A stretch of 64,000 nucleotides of DNA, taken from assembly GCA_029204225.1 (NCBI GenBank), contig CM055093.1, positions 29,711,777 through 29,775,776 on the forward strand, given 5' to 3'. The position numbers were made by a program, and so were the translations under genes. The notes below the pieces were generated by a model. That model made no database searches and was not told the origin of the DNA. It worked only from the letters and a program-made list of their open reading frames with translations. This stretch comes from Diphasiastrum complanatum. Taxonomy: Eukaryota; Streptophyta; Lycopodiopsida; Lycopodiales; Lycopodiaceae. Within the stretch, counting starts at the first letter, position 1. Every line of letters starts with the position of its first letter. Of this stretch, positions 23,821-35,029 are shown piece by piece.

Positions 23821-24971
23821 AGATACTACACATCCACCAACTCCTCCTCCTTCAAATCTTTATACATATATAGATTCTGATGATTATCTTAAATTTGAGA
23901 AGGACATATCCGATGCTGTAGATACAATTGGTACTCCTTTTTGTTTTAGACTAGAGGAACTTGACTTTAGTATAAATTATAGAGTTGTAGATTGTTTGGA
24001 TCTCAAAAATAGACGGGCTTCTATCAATGATCTTGTGATAGAGTCTGGGCTTACACTCTTGCAATATGACATTGCAAGAGATTCATCCAATGAGTTGCTG
24101 GTGCTGAGTAGCTTTTTGCTTCAGGCCTTCAAGGAAAATAATGACACATTGTCACAGTGTCTGACTAGTGGATTCACACCAGCAGCAAAATATCTGATCG
24201 TCCCTTATCATACCAAGTAAGATATATTAAATGCTTCTTGCTGTTTAATGCTTTATCATTGGCTTTGTCAATGGAAATAGTTCTCAGAATTGCAGCTAAA
24301 GAAATTTCAATATTATTTTGCAGTGACCACTGGAGTTTAAACCTGATCTCTATTAAGAGATCTGGAGATAATACAGTTAAAGGTTTTTGTGTCAAGATGA
24401 ACTCGACGAGCAATACGCATAAGGATGTAGATATATACCTTCCATATTTAAGTAAATAGATTCCAACATATGTTCCCCATTCCGTGGACTGGCAGATCGT
24501 TAGTTTGGAGGTAAATTCTCTCTTTCTTAACAACATTTTGAAATCAGTATTCTAATGTATTTGTATCATTCTAATTCATTCTATTTCATAATTGATTTCT
24601 TGTGTGCTGAACTTTTTTGCAGTCACCCCAGCAAAATGATTCATTCAACTGTGGGTGGTACACATTATACAATGCAAAGTTATTTTTTGAGTGGTTCAAC
24701 CTTCAGGAAGATGGTGATATTTCTAAGGTAATAAATTTTGTTTATTCTTATTTTTGGATTCATGATTAGTTTTCTATTCTGTTGATGTTTTTAGTCATTA
24801 CTAATACATGAATGTTCTATCTTGCAGTTTACACTTTCAAAGTACACATCAAGCCAGATGTACATATTTAGACAAGAAATTATCTTGAGCATATTGGCTA
24901 GGGCAAGGCTTCAGCCTCCCGTTGTTGATGATGGTGCAAAGGATGATGTGATTATACTAAATAAAGACTAG
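23821..24971 (+). pseudogene. Ulp1/C48-type cysteine protease, copy 1 (N-terminus missing)
   Basis: Exons read on the plus strand are 23821-24213 (about), 24324-24509, 24623-24727 and 24828-24971, with GT-AG introns. The catalytic set of SUMO-protease-like (Ulp1, peptidase C48/adenain fold) enzymes is visible: DHWSLNLISI (His), SVDWQIVSLE (Asp) and QQNDSFNCGWYTLY (Gln and Cys). Such enzymes cleave SUMO or polyproteins and are carried by several plant DNA transposons. One stop (TAG, after LPYLSK) breaks exon 2; the right copy has a tyrosine codon there. The gene begins right after the LTR-like segment, so the H3-like part fused upstream in copy 2 is absent here. It is convergent with gene U. 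Confidence 0.75.
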
Positions 24972-25324
24972 AACAAATACAGATAGCATAGAACAGAAAT
25001 AGATTGCACATGTATAGAATTCATAGAAAAATATACAATGATATATCAAATGTTGCTCCATTTTATGAATTTGGGAGCACAAAATACATGTACTGATGCC
25101 CAACTTGGGCTCTCATTTATTGAATGAAAGAGTGTATACACATATTTTTACTAAAGTTTATTTGAAGCTATTGTTCTCCCACAATGGTGATTGTTGTAGG
25201 TAGATCTATGCAGCACGTTATCAGCTCCTGTCTTTTTCACATCTGTGACATGACAAATATTAGTGAATGTGCAATTGTAAATGATGACATTTTCAATTAT
25301 TTTGTTCTATTTTGAAATGGCAAT

Positions 25325-26405
25325 AAACATAAAGTACTTACGAGTCTTCCGTTGATGATAAATCTGAAATATGTTGGTAGATTGGTTTGTAGTAGCATGA
25401 GCTCTGTTCTGATAAATTCAAGCTTCCAATGCTCTTCCACCTCAACCATAGTCAAATATTCCTCATTGTAGATAATGTTATCTCCATTCGATTTGTGTGA
25501 CCATGTAGTTCAAAGTCTTGATCCAATGGTAGCCATGTACCTTCAATTTTCTTGTATCTCTGGTAGCTAAATGTGAGACTGAGCATTTGCTTTTCGATAT
25601 GATAACGAAAGATCATTGAAGACTTTTTAATCATGCATTCTATGTCATTATTTGTTTTACTATCCCAGCCTTGATCCATGAGATTTGACAAAGTCTCATA
25701 TGATAAATCCTTGCAAACAAATAAGGTTGGTGTCCTACGAACACTAGCACTCGAGAAAAAATCAACAAATATATGTAATGAGATAAACCAACTTAGGTGA
25801 ACAATTTTTGAGCCTGTGCTTATCTTCATAGCATTTCTAATATCAATGAGTAGTTTGCATCTCATGGATTCGGAAACAATATTGTCAGGAGTAGGCCACT
25901 CATCACTTTGAAAACTAGACAATGGAATTGCTTCGAGCTTGCCAAAGCCTTCATCTGTTTGTGGCGTATACAAAGATTCATAAAAATAGATACCACAATC
26001 TGCAAGTTCCTTTGGACTTCTTCCTTTGTATTGCAGCTTTCCAACATCAGAGAGAATCACGTCTAGTATTCCTACAAGTGATTGTGCGGGCTCCCATTCA
26101 CTTATGCATGATGGATATAAATCTGAAAGAAAAAAACAATGTCGAAGTATTTAAATCATAATTTGAAGATCATCAATAAAGAAAATCACCTATGATTGCT
26201 GTATTGTGCATATGTTTTGATATACTTACAATTACATTTTTGATGATCATGAGGATTGATATCATGTACTTTGATTTTTGAATGCATATATACATGTTGT
26301 GCTAAAACTTCTGATATCGATTGACCTCTTGAAATAGTCTTAAACTCCAAAATTTTTGATTTCCAATAAGATTTGTAAGTCATTTTTGCTCTTTTCTTTT
26401 GTCAA
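25325..26405 (-). pseudogene. Unknown transposon gene U, copy 1
   Basis: The minus-strand exons read KMTYKSYWKSKILEFK, then WEPAQSLVGILDV with VGKLQYKGRSPKELADCGIY, and further to MIKKSSMIFRYHIEKQML and QRYKKIEGTWLPLDQDF. I do not recognise the family. It matches the right copy (31736-32920) at high identity in the opposite orientation. Here a glutamine and a tryptophan are intact where the right copy has stops, but the frame shifts near GHTNRMEI. The 5' end is cut at about 26405 next to a truncated copia, with a short ATACCCATGAAT repeat at the junction. Confidence 0.6.
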
Positions 26406-26439
26406 AAATACCCATGAATTCATGGGTATTCATGGGTAT

Positions 26440-29166
26440 CTTTACAAACTCAGCCATTGCTATTCTTCTAACAGTCAAGCTCTTCACAAAGCCACTTCTG
26501 AATCAACTGATATGTTGTGGCATTTCAGACTTGGCCATCTTAACTACAACAGTATTAAGCAAATGTCAGTTCAGAATCTAGTACAAGACCTGCCTTCAGC
26601 CAGTAAGCCAACTTCCCTGCGAAAGCTGTATTATCAGCAAGCATGCTAGAAGTCCCTTCAGTCAGACTCAATTCATACATCCAAGGGCTTGCTTGACCTT
26701 GTACATAGCAACATTTGTGGCCTGATGCAGACTGCTTCCACAAGAGGAGCTCTCTATCTCCTAACCTGCATCGATGACTTCTCTCGAAGGACTGCAACCT
26801 ACTATATGAAGAACAAATCCGAAACATTCAAGTTCTTCAAGCAGTTCAAGGCGTCTACAGAGAACCATACCCAGAGGAAGATCAAGGTTCTACGCATAGA
26901 TGGAGGGGGAGAGTACATCTCCACAGAATTCAAGGAGTTCTTCAAGGCCAACGTGATACTTCAACAATACACAACCAGCTACTCACCTCAGTCCAATGGT
27001 GTAGATGAAAGGAAGAACCGGACACTCATCAAAAGTGCCAAGAGCATGATGGCCCATGCCTCTCTTCCAAAGAAGTTCTGGACAGGAGCTATTACTACAG
27101 CCGCCTATTTACAGAATCGATCCATCACCAAAGCCCTAAATGGCAAGACACCTTATGAGGTGTGTACAAGATCAAACCATCACTCAAACATATTCGAGTG
27201 TTTGGATGCATCGCTTTCGCTCAGATCCCTGAGGATCTAAGAAGAAAGCTAGATGACAAGAGCGAGAAAATGATTTTCATCGGCTATTTCCAAAATCATA
27301 AGGCATACAAGCTCTACAATTTGGATACTGAGAAGGCATTCACCAGTAGAGATGTCATTTTCGTGGAAGACCAGTTCCTCGACCACAAAGGAAAAGTTGC
27401 TGGTAATTCCAACTCACGGATCGAGCAACCAGTCAATTTCGATCTAGAGATTCAACTGTAGAATCTTGACACTGACTCAAAAGGTGAGTCAGAACCTCAA
27501 TGATTCAAACCACATCAGAGGACCGAAGTTCAATCCAGAAGGTTGAATAGGTCCAGACAGCCTCCATCCAAGTTTATGGATGATCCAGCCTGCTACTTCG
27601 TGCATGAACCAAACACAGTTGCTGAGGCGATGTCTATTCCTGATGTTGACCAATGGAAAGCAGCAATGGACACTGAATTCGATTCTCTTATGGAGAATCA
27701 AACATGGACACTCACTAAGCTGCCAAAGGACCAAAACTCAATTCCATGCAAATGGATATTCAAGATGAAGTACGACGCTGAAGGAAGGCTAAATCATTAC
27801 AAGGTCAGGCTAGTCGCCAAAGGATTTTCCCAGATTCCAGATCTGGATTATACAGAAACCTTCAGTCCAGTCGTCAAACATGCTTCGATCCGCCTACTCC
27901 TCTCCTTTGCAGCTGCAGCAGATCTCGAAGTTCATCAGATGGATGTTCAGACCGTTTTCCTCAATGGAACCATCGAAGAGGAAATCTATATGACGCAGCC
28001 AGAGGGATACAAACTCAATGGCAAGCAACAACACCTTGCATGCAGAATTCACAAGGCGCTCTACGGGCTGAAACAGTCACCCAGAGCCTGGTTCTAGAAG
28101 ATCAACACATTTCTGATAGAGAATGGTTTCATCCCAAACTCAGCAGACTCGAATGTCTATTTCAAGTCTGTATCAGATTACTTTATCATCATCACTCTCT
28201 ACGTAGATGATACACTCTTATTTAGTAATAATCTGAATCTGATGAAGAATACAAAATGCATGCTGGCCCAGGAATACAAGATGACTGGCAGCCCACTATT
28301 GTCTCGGAATCCAGATTCAATGAGATCAACCCAGCAGACTAATTTTCATCAGTCAGCAACGATATCTCAACAACGTGCTGAAAAAGTATGGAATGGCCAA
28401 CTGCAAACCCAGTCTCTTTCCACTCGACCTTGGACTAAAGCTATCCAAGGAACAATCTTCTCAAACTGAGGCAGAAAAGGAGGAGATGAAGTGCTACCCG
28501 TTTTAATCTATCATCGGCTCATTGATGTATGCAATGATCTGCACGTGACCAGATCTTGCATATTCGATCAGTACACTCAGCCAGTTCTTGTTGAATCCAG
28601 GCATAGCTCATTGGAAAGCACTAACAAAGGTCATGAAGTACATTCAAGCAACGACAACTCTCAGCATCTGCTATGGAGACAACCAAACTGCCAATATCAT
28701 TGAAGCCTACACAAATGCAGATTGGATAGGAGATGTCGACACCAAAAAGTCAACTTTTGGATTTGTATTTTTATACAACCAAGGCCCAATCTCGTGGAAC
28801 AGCCGGAAGCAAACCTCAGTTGCATTATCATCAACAAAATCCGAATACATAGCTGCCACAAATGCAACCAAAGAGCGATCTGGCTTAGGCAACTACTCGC
28901 ATACCTCAATCTTGCACAACCACTTCCAATCTATTGTAACAATCAAAGCACAATAGTGCTACCTCTCAATCCGAGATTTCACTCTCGAAGCAAATCAAGT
29001 ATTACTACCTTAGAGAGAAAGTGCACAGTAAGGAAGTAGTATTGATTTTCTGCAGAACAAATTACATGGCAGCATCTTACTTCACAAAGGCTCTATCAAA
29101 GGAGCAACATTTCAAATTTAATGATATGTTAAATCTAAAGATCAAAGTTTTTCAAGATCCACATTA
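26440..29166 (+). pseudogene. Ty1/copia polyprotein, 5'-truncated and frameshifted
   Basis: It starts in the pre-integrase zinc domain (MLWHFRLGHLNYNSIKQ) and continues through integrase (DLVHSNICG, IDDFSRR, RIDGGGEYIS, NGVDERKNRT), reverse transcriptase (WIFKMKYDAEGRLNHYKVRL, QMDVQTVFLNG, LYGLKQSPRAWF, then TLYVDDTLLFSNN) and RNase H (NADWIGDVDTKKSTFGF, SVALSSTKSEYIA). Gag and protease are missing. Stops and frame changes occur near 27240, 27460, 28097 and 28250-28600. It sits between the two halves of the inverted Ulp1-U repeat. Confidence 0.9.
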
Positions 29167-29174
29167 AGGGGGAG

Positions 29175-29985
29175 TGTTAGATTTCTTATGCTCAGTCTTA
29201 AACAAATCGTTTAAGTAATGAGCATCCTGAAAAACCCGAAGGCCGACAAAATATTTTAGGCCTTCACATTTTTTCTATTGAGACTTTCTATGACTTAGAA
29301 ATCATTTTAAGGCACCTTTGCCTTCTTCGCCTTTTTTGCCCCATAGCGAAAAATGCGACACATTGGCCAAGTGGCCAGAATAACTTAGAGATCATTTTTA
29401 AGGCACCTTCGTCTTTTTTGTCTTTTTCGCTTCATAGCAAAAAATGCGACACACTGGCCAAGTGGCCAGAATACCTTACAAATCAATTTTAGGCACTTTC
29501 GCCTTCTTCACTTTTTGTTGAGCGACTTCGCCAATGGCTGAGTAACCCTAAAACAGCTGGACAAACAAATATCCCAAAGGCGGTTGACGGCTACCAACTT
29601 TTGTACATATGCAAAGACTGGCATAAATAGCCTTAAAGGCTTGTAAGATATTTTCTCTCTTGTAAATCTCTATATTAACTGAATCAAGCTACGTAAGCGT
29701 TAAGAGAACAAGAATTCTTTGGAAAATTTCTCTTTCAATTAGAGTCATCTGTAGCCAGCGTTATCATGCTGAGCAAGCTGAAGTTATTACTTCAAGCCAT
29801 TGTACTCATTGTTGATATTTATCAGAGTGCAATTTTTGTCTCACTAATGCGTCGTTCATTTGCGCAAACTGTATGAATTCTTCTACTTGAATATTTTGCT
29901 GCTAACTGTTGCGTTTCCGTTCCTACAAGCCTACGCTCTTAACAACCGAGCCTCTGCTACGCTCACGACCACTGTTTTACGACAC
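29175..29985 (+). repeat. 3' LTR of the truncated copia
   Basis: A polypurine tract (AAGGGGGAG, 29166-29174) is followed by TGTTAGATTTCTTATG, the start of an LTR. A TATA-like GCATAAATAGCC lies near 29620. The right edge is placed at a CA near 29985 and is uncertain because there is no 5' LTR to compare. Confidence 0.7.
29285..29510 (+). repeat. Tandem repeat inside the copia LTR
   Basis: About two and a half copies of a roughly 90-base unit containing AGGCACCTTCG, CTTTTTCGC, CATAGCAAAAAATGCGACAC and TGGCCAAGTGGCCAGAATA, the last part a near-palindrome. Confidence 0.75.
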
Positions 29986-30198
29986 CACTAAACCTGAACC
30001 AAAAGGAATAAAATGCACATAAATGTCGTTTCAAATCATCCCTATAAAATCAGGTTGAATTACTATGCAACAATCAATCCAAAATATTTCGTCAAAACAA
30101 GCCAAAATAAACACAATCTTACTCTAATTATCACTTCTGAGGACAAAAGCAATTCAAGGGGGGAAGAATTTTACGTCCATGTCCTACATGAAGGATTT

Positions 30199-30632
30199 AG
30201 AATAGTCCTTGATATGGATAGTCGGTACTCCAGTGTATGAAACCATTAGTTATGCCATGTCATTCCAAACTAGGCCAGTAATGTAATAAATAACCTTGTG
30301 AGGGCCTAGGTGCTCTAATTGGACCTATGGAGCTAGTGCATGGTGATTGACAATTTTGTATAAGAATATAAGATCAAGTTACTTTTGCATGGTCCTAGAA
30401 TATCCTAGAGGGAATATTTCTCAGCTTTTGGGGTCTATATCTTTGTAGGAACTCGTCTCCCCATTCGTTTTGATGATTCCAAAAGCCAAATTCCTCTTCT
30501 CTTTTGCACTCAGTTACCATGGCTCAAGGGTGAAGTAGTTAGGGACTTGAGTTGGTTGGGTGGTCTTGCTCCATAGGTGTCCTTTTGGTTGCATGCAACA
30601 GGATCTTGAGAGATCTTCACTTGGCGATCGTT
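30199..30632 (+). repeat. Dispersed LTR-like repeat, copy 2
   Basis: Same-orientation match to 13245-13706 (see shared words there). It lies just beyond the copia LTR; the 29985-30199 gap holds no recognisable gene. Confidence 0.65.
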
Positions 30633-30639
30633 ATAGTCT

Positions 30640-31630
30640 GATTGATTTATCATCTGATTTCATGGATTTTTATCAATCTTTACACTGACGTGCTATTGAA
30701 TATTTATACGTGGTAGCAGTACAGTTACAAGAATGCTTAAGCGATAGATTTACAACTTGGATTAAGGCACTAAATGCTGTTAGCAGTCACTATTGGACAA
30801 AATCTATTATGTTGAAGATTCTGTGAAAATCACAGGGTCGTGAAGATAGATGGTCTAATCGACAATCAACAATTAAATCGATAACAACAATTGTCGATTA
30901 GATTGCCTTCAATGGTTTCGACAAATGTCGATAAGAGTAGATTCGATGATTGTCGATTCGAGATTTGTCGAGTTGATATTTGTTTGTAATTTTCGTGTAT
31001 TTCTACAGATTGTTTGAAAACACATGTATTTCTATAGAGTGTGCGATTAAGTATTTACAACAAATGAATGGTTCTAGATTAGCTATGGGGTTAGAGATGG
31101 AGAGGATAGAAATCCAGCACTTCTCACGCCCACTCCATATTCTATTGATACCGTTGCTGCTCTCCTAGCGTCTCATCTTGCTTCTAAAGGTGTTCTTCTC
31201 ATGTTTGTGGAGGACTTCGTACTTGATGTTGATTCGTGATTTTTTCTCTTTAGCTTTCCATCGTAGTCTCCGTCTTGTTGTCGGTGGTCCCTCTAGTTTG
31301 GTCTATGACATTAGAGGAGTTCTCAATATCAAAAAGACCCTTTGTAAAGATACTTTTATTTTTTTCTTTAGTTTCGACCGTCACTAGACCCAATTAAAAT
31401 GCACAGATTTGAAATCTACGTAATGTAGTTCAAATTAACTAAAAAATAAAAATGCAATATAGAAAACTTTGAAATTTGTGTCCGGGCAACATGGACGTAT
31501 CCCATTGGTTTCTTCTTCCTGCCCGACACATGCTAATCTGCCCGACGTCAATACCTCAAGTTAAATTTACTTGACTATGCTGGTTAGTGTAATGACATTT
31601 TCTAACTATACTAGTTACAGTTGTAGAAAT
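30640..31630. other. No supported gene; TCGA-rich repeat debris
   Basis: Between 30835 and 30980 words such as TTGTCGATT and ATCGATAAC recur and are partly inverted. Similar TCGACGA-rich sequence with TTTCTACAGA/TTTCTACACAG lies at 40935-41060, just before a copia LTR, so this may be LTR-related. No gene was read in 31000-31630. Confidence 0.4.
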
Positions 31631-31735
31631 ATAGTATGTACAGTTACATAAAATATGGTATACGTAGTAACTGTGACTATGTTGGCATTCACATTAGATT
31701 AAATGTGATACGAAAAATTGAAATTAAGTATCATA

Positions 31736-32920
31736 TGAGAGAGATTTTTGGCGCCCAAGCTTTGAAAATAGCAATGGCAAGGAGACCCAGATCTACAATC
31801 AATTCTGTGATTCTTTACAATGAGAAAGATGAAGCTGATAACTGGAAGCCAACAAAATATACGAAGAACTCATGGGTATTGCTGGATCCATCATCAAAAG
31901 GTAATTTTCGACAAAAGAAAAGAGCAAAAATGACTTACAAATCTTATTGGAAAGCAAAAATTTTGGAGTTTAAGACTACCCCGAGAGGTCAATCAATATT
32001 AGCCTCATGATCATCAAAAATGTAATTGTAAGTATATCAAAACATATGCACTCTACAACAATCATAGGTGATTTCCTTTATTGATGCTCTTCAGATTATG
32101 ATGTAAATGCTTCAACATTGTTTTTTTCTTTCAGATTTATATCCATCATGCATAAGTGAATGGGAGCCCGCACAATCACTTGCAGGAATATTATATGTGA
32201 TTCACTCTGATGTTGGAAAGCTGCAATACAGAGGAAGAAGTCCGGAACTTGCAGATTGTGGTATCTATTTTTATGAATCTTTATATACGCCACAAACAGA
32301 TGGTGGTTTTGGCAAGCTCGAAGCAATTCCATTGCCTAGTTTCTAAAGTGATGAGTGGCCTACTCCTGACAGCATTGTTTCTGAATCCTTGAGATGCAAG
32401 CTACTCATTGATATTAGAAATGCTATGAAGATAAGCACATGCTCGAAAATTGTTCACCTAAGTTGGTTTATCTCATTGCATATATTTGTTGATTTTTTCT
32501 CGAGTGCTAGTGTTCGTAGGACACCAACTTTATTTGTTTGCAAGGATTTATCAGATGAGACTTTGTCAGATCTCATGGACCAAGGCTGAGATAGTAAAAC
32601 AAATAATGACATAGAATGCATGATTAAAAAGTCTTCAATGATCTTTCGTTATCATATCGAAAAGCAAATGCTCAGTCTCACATTTAGCTATCAGAGATAC
32701 AAGAAAATTGAAGGTACATGGCTACCACTAGATCAAGACTTTGAACTAAATGGTCACACAAACCGAATGGAGATAAGCATTATCTACAATGAGGAATATT
32801 TGACTATGGTTGAGGTGGAAGAGCATTGGAAGCTTGATTTTATCAGAACAGAGCTCATGCTATTACAAACCAATCTACCTACATATTTCAAATTTATCAT
32901 CAAGGGAAGACTCGTAAGTA
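31736..32920 (+). pseudogene. Unknown transposon gene U, copy 2 (with N-terminal part)
   Basis: The first exon runs MREIFGAQALKIAMARRPRS to KMTYKSYWKAKILEFK. An intron near 32020-32130 follows, then a long exon reading LYPSCISEWEPAQSLAGILY through IRNAMKISTCSKIVHLSWF, KKSSMIFRYHIEKQMLSLTF and YLTMVEVEEHWKLDFIRTEL. No family is recognised. Two in-frame stops, TAA at about 32344 (glutamine CAA in copy 1) and TGA at about 32587 (tryptophan TGG in copy 1), plus a small deletion at the first-exon end make this copy a pseudogene. It is convergent with the H3-Ulp1 gene. Confidence 0.6.
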
Positions 32921-34421
32921 CTTTATGTTTATTGCCATTTCATAATAGAACAAAATAATAGAAAATGTCATAATTTACAATTGCACATTCACTAATATTT
33001 GCCATGTCACAGATGCAAAAAAGACAGGAGCTGATAACGTGCTGCAAAGATCTACCTACAACAATCATCATTGTGGGAGGACAACAATTTCAAATAAACT
33101 TTAGTAAAAATATGTGTATACACTCTTTCATTCAATAAATGAAAGCCCAAGTTGGGCATCTATACATGTATTTTGTGCTCCCAAATTCATAAACTGGAGC
33201 AGCATTTGATATATCAATGTATATTTTTCTATGAAGTTTATACATGTATTTTTGCTCTATGCTATCTATATTTTTTTTTTATCTTAATTTAGTATAACTA
33301 CATCATCCTTTGCACCATCATCAATAAGGGGAGGCTGAAGCCTTGCCCTAGCCAGTATACTCAGGATAGTTTCTCGTCTAAATCTGTACACCTGGCTTGA
33401 TGTGTACTCAGGAAGTGTAAACTGCAAAATAGAACATTCATGTATTAGTAATGGCCAAAAACATCACCATAATAGAAAACTAATCATGATTCCAAAATAA
33501 GAATAAACAAGATTTATTACCTTAGAAATATCGACATCTTGTTGAAGGACGAACCACTCTAAAAACAACTTGGCATTGTATAATGTGTACCACCCACAGC
33601 TGAATGAATCATTTTGCTAGGGTGATTACAAAATAATTCATCACAAAAGAAATCAATTATGAAACAGAATGAATTAGATTGAAAATATTTCATTAGAATA
33701 CTGATTTCAAAATGCTATTAAGAAAGACAGAGTTTACCTCCAAACTGACGATGTGCTAGTCCACGGAATGGGAAATGTCTGTAGGAATATACTTACTTAG
33801 ATATGGAAGGTACATATCTACATCCTTATGCGTATTTCTCGCCGAATTCATCTTGACACAAAAATCTTTAATAATATTATTTACAGATCTCTTAATAGAG
33901 ATCAGGTTTAAACTCTAGTGGTCACTACAAAATAAGATTGAAATTTCTTTAGCTGCAATTCTGAGAATTATTTTCATTGACATTGCCAATGTTAATGCAT
34001 AAAACAACAAGAAGCATTTAATATATCTTACTTCGTATGATAAGGTATGAGCAAATACTTTGTTGCTGGTGTGAATCCACTTGTCAGACACTGTGACAAT
34101 GTGTCATTGTTCTCCTTGAAGGCCTGAAGTAGAAAGTTACTTAGCACCAGCAACTCATTTGATGAATCTCTTGCAATGTCATATTGTAAGAGTGTGAGCC
34201 CGAACTCTATCACAGGATCACTGATAGGAGCCCGTCTGACTTTGAGATCCAAGCAATCTATTAATAGTAAAATCAACTTCATCTAGTCTAAAACAAAAAG
34301 GAGTACCAATAGTATCTATAGCATCAGATATGTCTTTCTCAAATTTAAGATAATCATCCGAATCTTATATGTATAAAAATTTGGAGGAGGAGGAGGAGGT
34401 GGATGTGTAGTATCTATAGCA
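31907..34421. repeat. Right arm of the inverted repeat
   Basis: Reverse-complement partner of 23821-26405. On this side the homology continues outward into U exon 1 and into the H3-like part of the protease gene, which the left arm lacks, so the right arm is the more complete copy. Confidence 0.85.
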
Positions 34422-35026
34422 ATTGAAGGAGTATCCAAAATTGAGGTAGCTATATTTACAACATTATCAACAGCAACGTTATCTACAATGGATTTCGGGT
34501 TAGGCTTTACAGAATCTGAAGGGTTAGGCTTCACTTTCTTAGGAGCACACTTGGGGGCTGTCTGCTTCCTAGGACGCTTCGTAGGAAGATCAGTCCTATC
34601 TACATGAGTTGGTCTAGGAGCAGCAGACTGAGATACATGTAACCTACAGTACCTATCCCTCATCCTCTTCGGGAGCTAAAAATCCTTGGGCATTATGGTA
34701 ACCCTCTTGGAATGGATGGCAAGCAAAAAAGAATCCTAAGAAATAAGGCTAATGTAATTTTCAACAGCCTCCTGAAGGCACTGAAGAGCACTGGGAGTGA
34801 ATCTAACCAGCTGTCCGAGATCATTTCTTGTTATGTTCCGGACAACACGGTAGAATGGAGCTCTTGGGATCAACAGAGTTGTTGATCTCTAATACTTGCG
34901 TATCTCAGAGAGCCACCTACTGTGGTTGCACGTTCTAGGTCTAGCGGGTGGTGTGATGGCAACCGCAGGGGATGAGGATGAGCCAGGAGAGAAGAAGTCC
35001 CTCCTCGTCTACTTTCTCCTATCCAT
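33279..35026 (-). pseudogene. Histone H3-like fold fused to a Ulp1/C48 cysteine protease (decayed)
   Basis: From the ATG at 35026, one minus-strand frame carries an unusual tail (PPARPRTCNHS), then a histone fold at 34918-34649: RWLSEIRKY, TLLIPRAPFYRVVRNIT, VRFTPSALQCLQEAVENYIS and [17 protein letters not shown]. Canonical H3 has LREIRRYQKSTELLI, LQEACEAYLVGLF and [20 protein letters not shown]. Loop 1 is one residue longer than in H3, and LLIPRAPF recalls centromeric CENH3. A basic linker (PKRPRKQTAPKCAPKKVKPN) and a proline run lead into the protease, whose Cys motif reads QNDSFSCGWYTLY. Four in-frame stops lie in the H3 part, all TAG (35011, 34891, 34738, 34678); two replace a glutamine conserved in H3. 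A 1-base indel near 34372 and TAG for the Trp after the catalytic His add to the decay. The gene diverges from V and converges on U. Confidence 0.8.
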
Positions 35027-35029
35027 GGA

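Larger units (their letters stand above)
23821..26405. repeat. Left arm of a 2.5-kb inverted repeat (Ulp1 + U)
   Basis: Reverse-complement match to 31907-34421, covering both genes and the spacer between their 3' ends. Identity is high by eye, with scattered substitutions and small indels. The two arms are separated by about 5.5 kb holding a copia fragment and the dispersed repeat. Confidence 0.85.

Noticed and set aside
34649-35026. A working centromeric histone gene of the host
   Set aside because: Four in-frame stops, an unusual tail and fusion to a protease in a repeated element argue for a decayed transposon gene, not the host CENH3.
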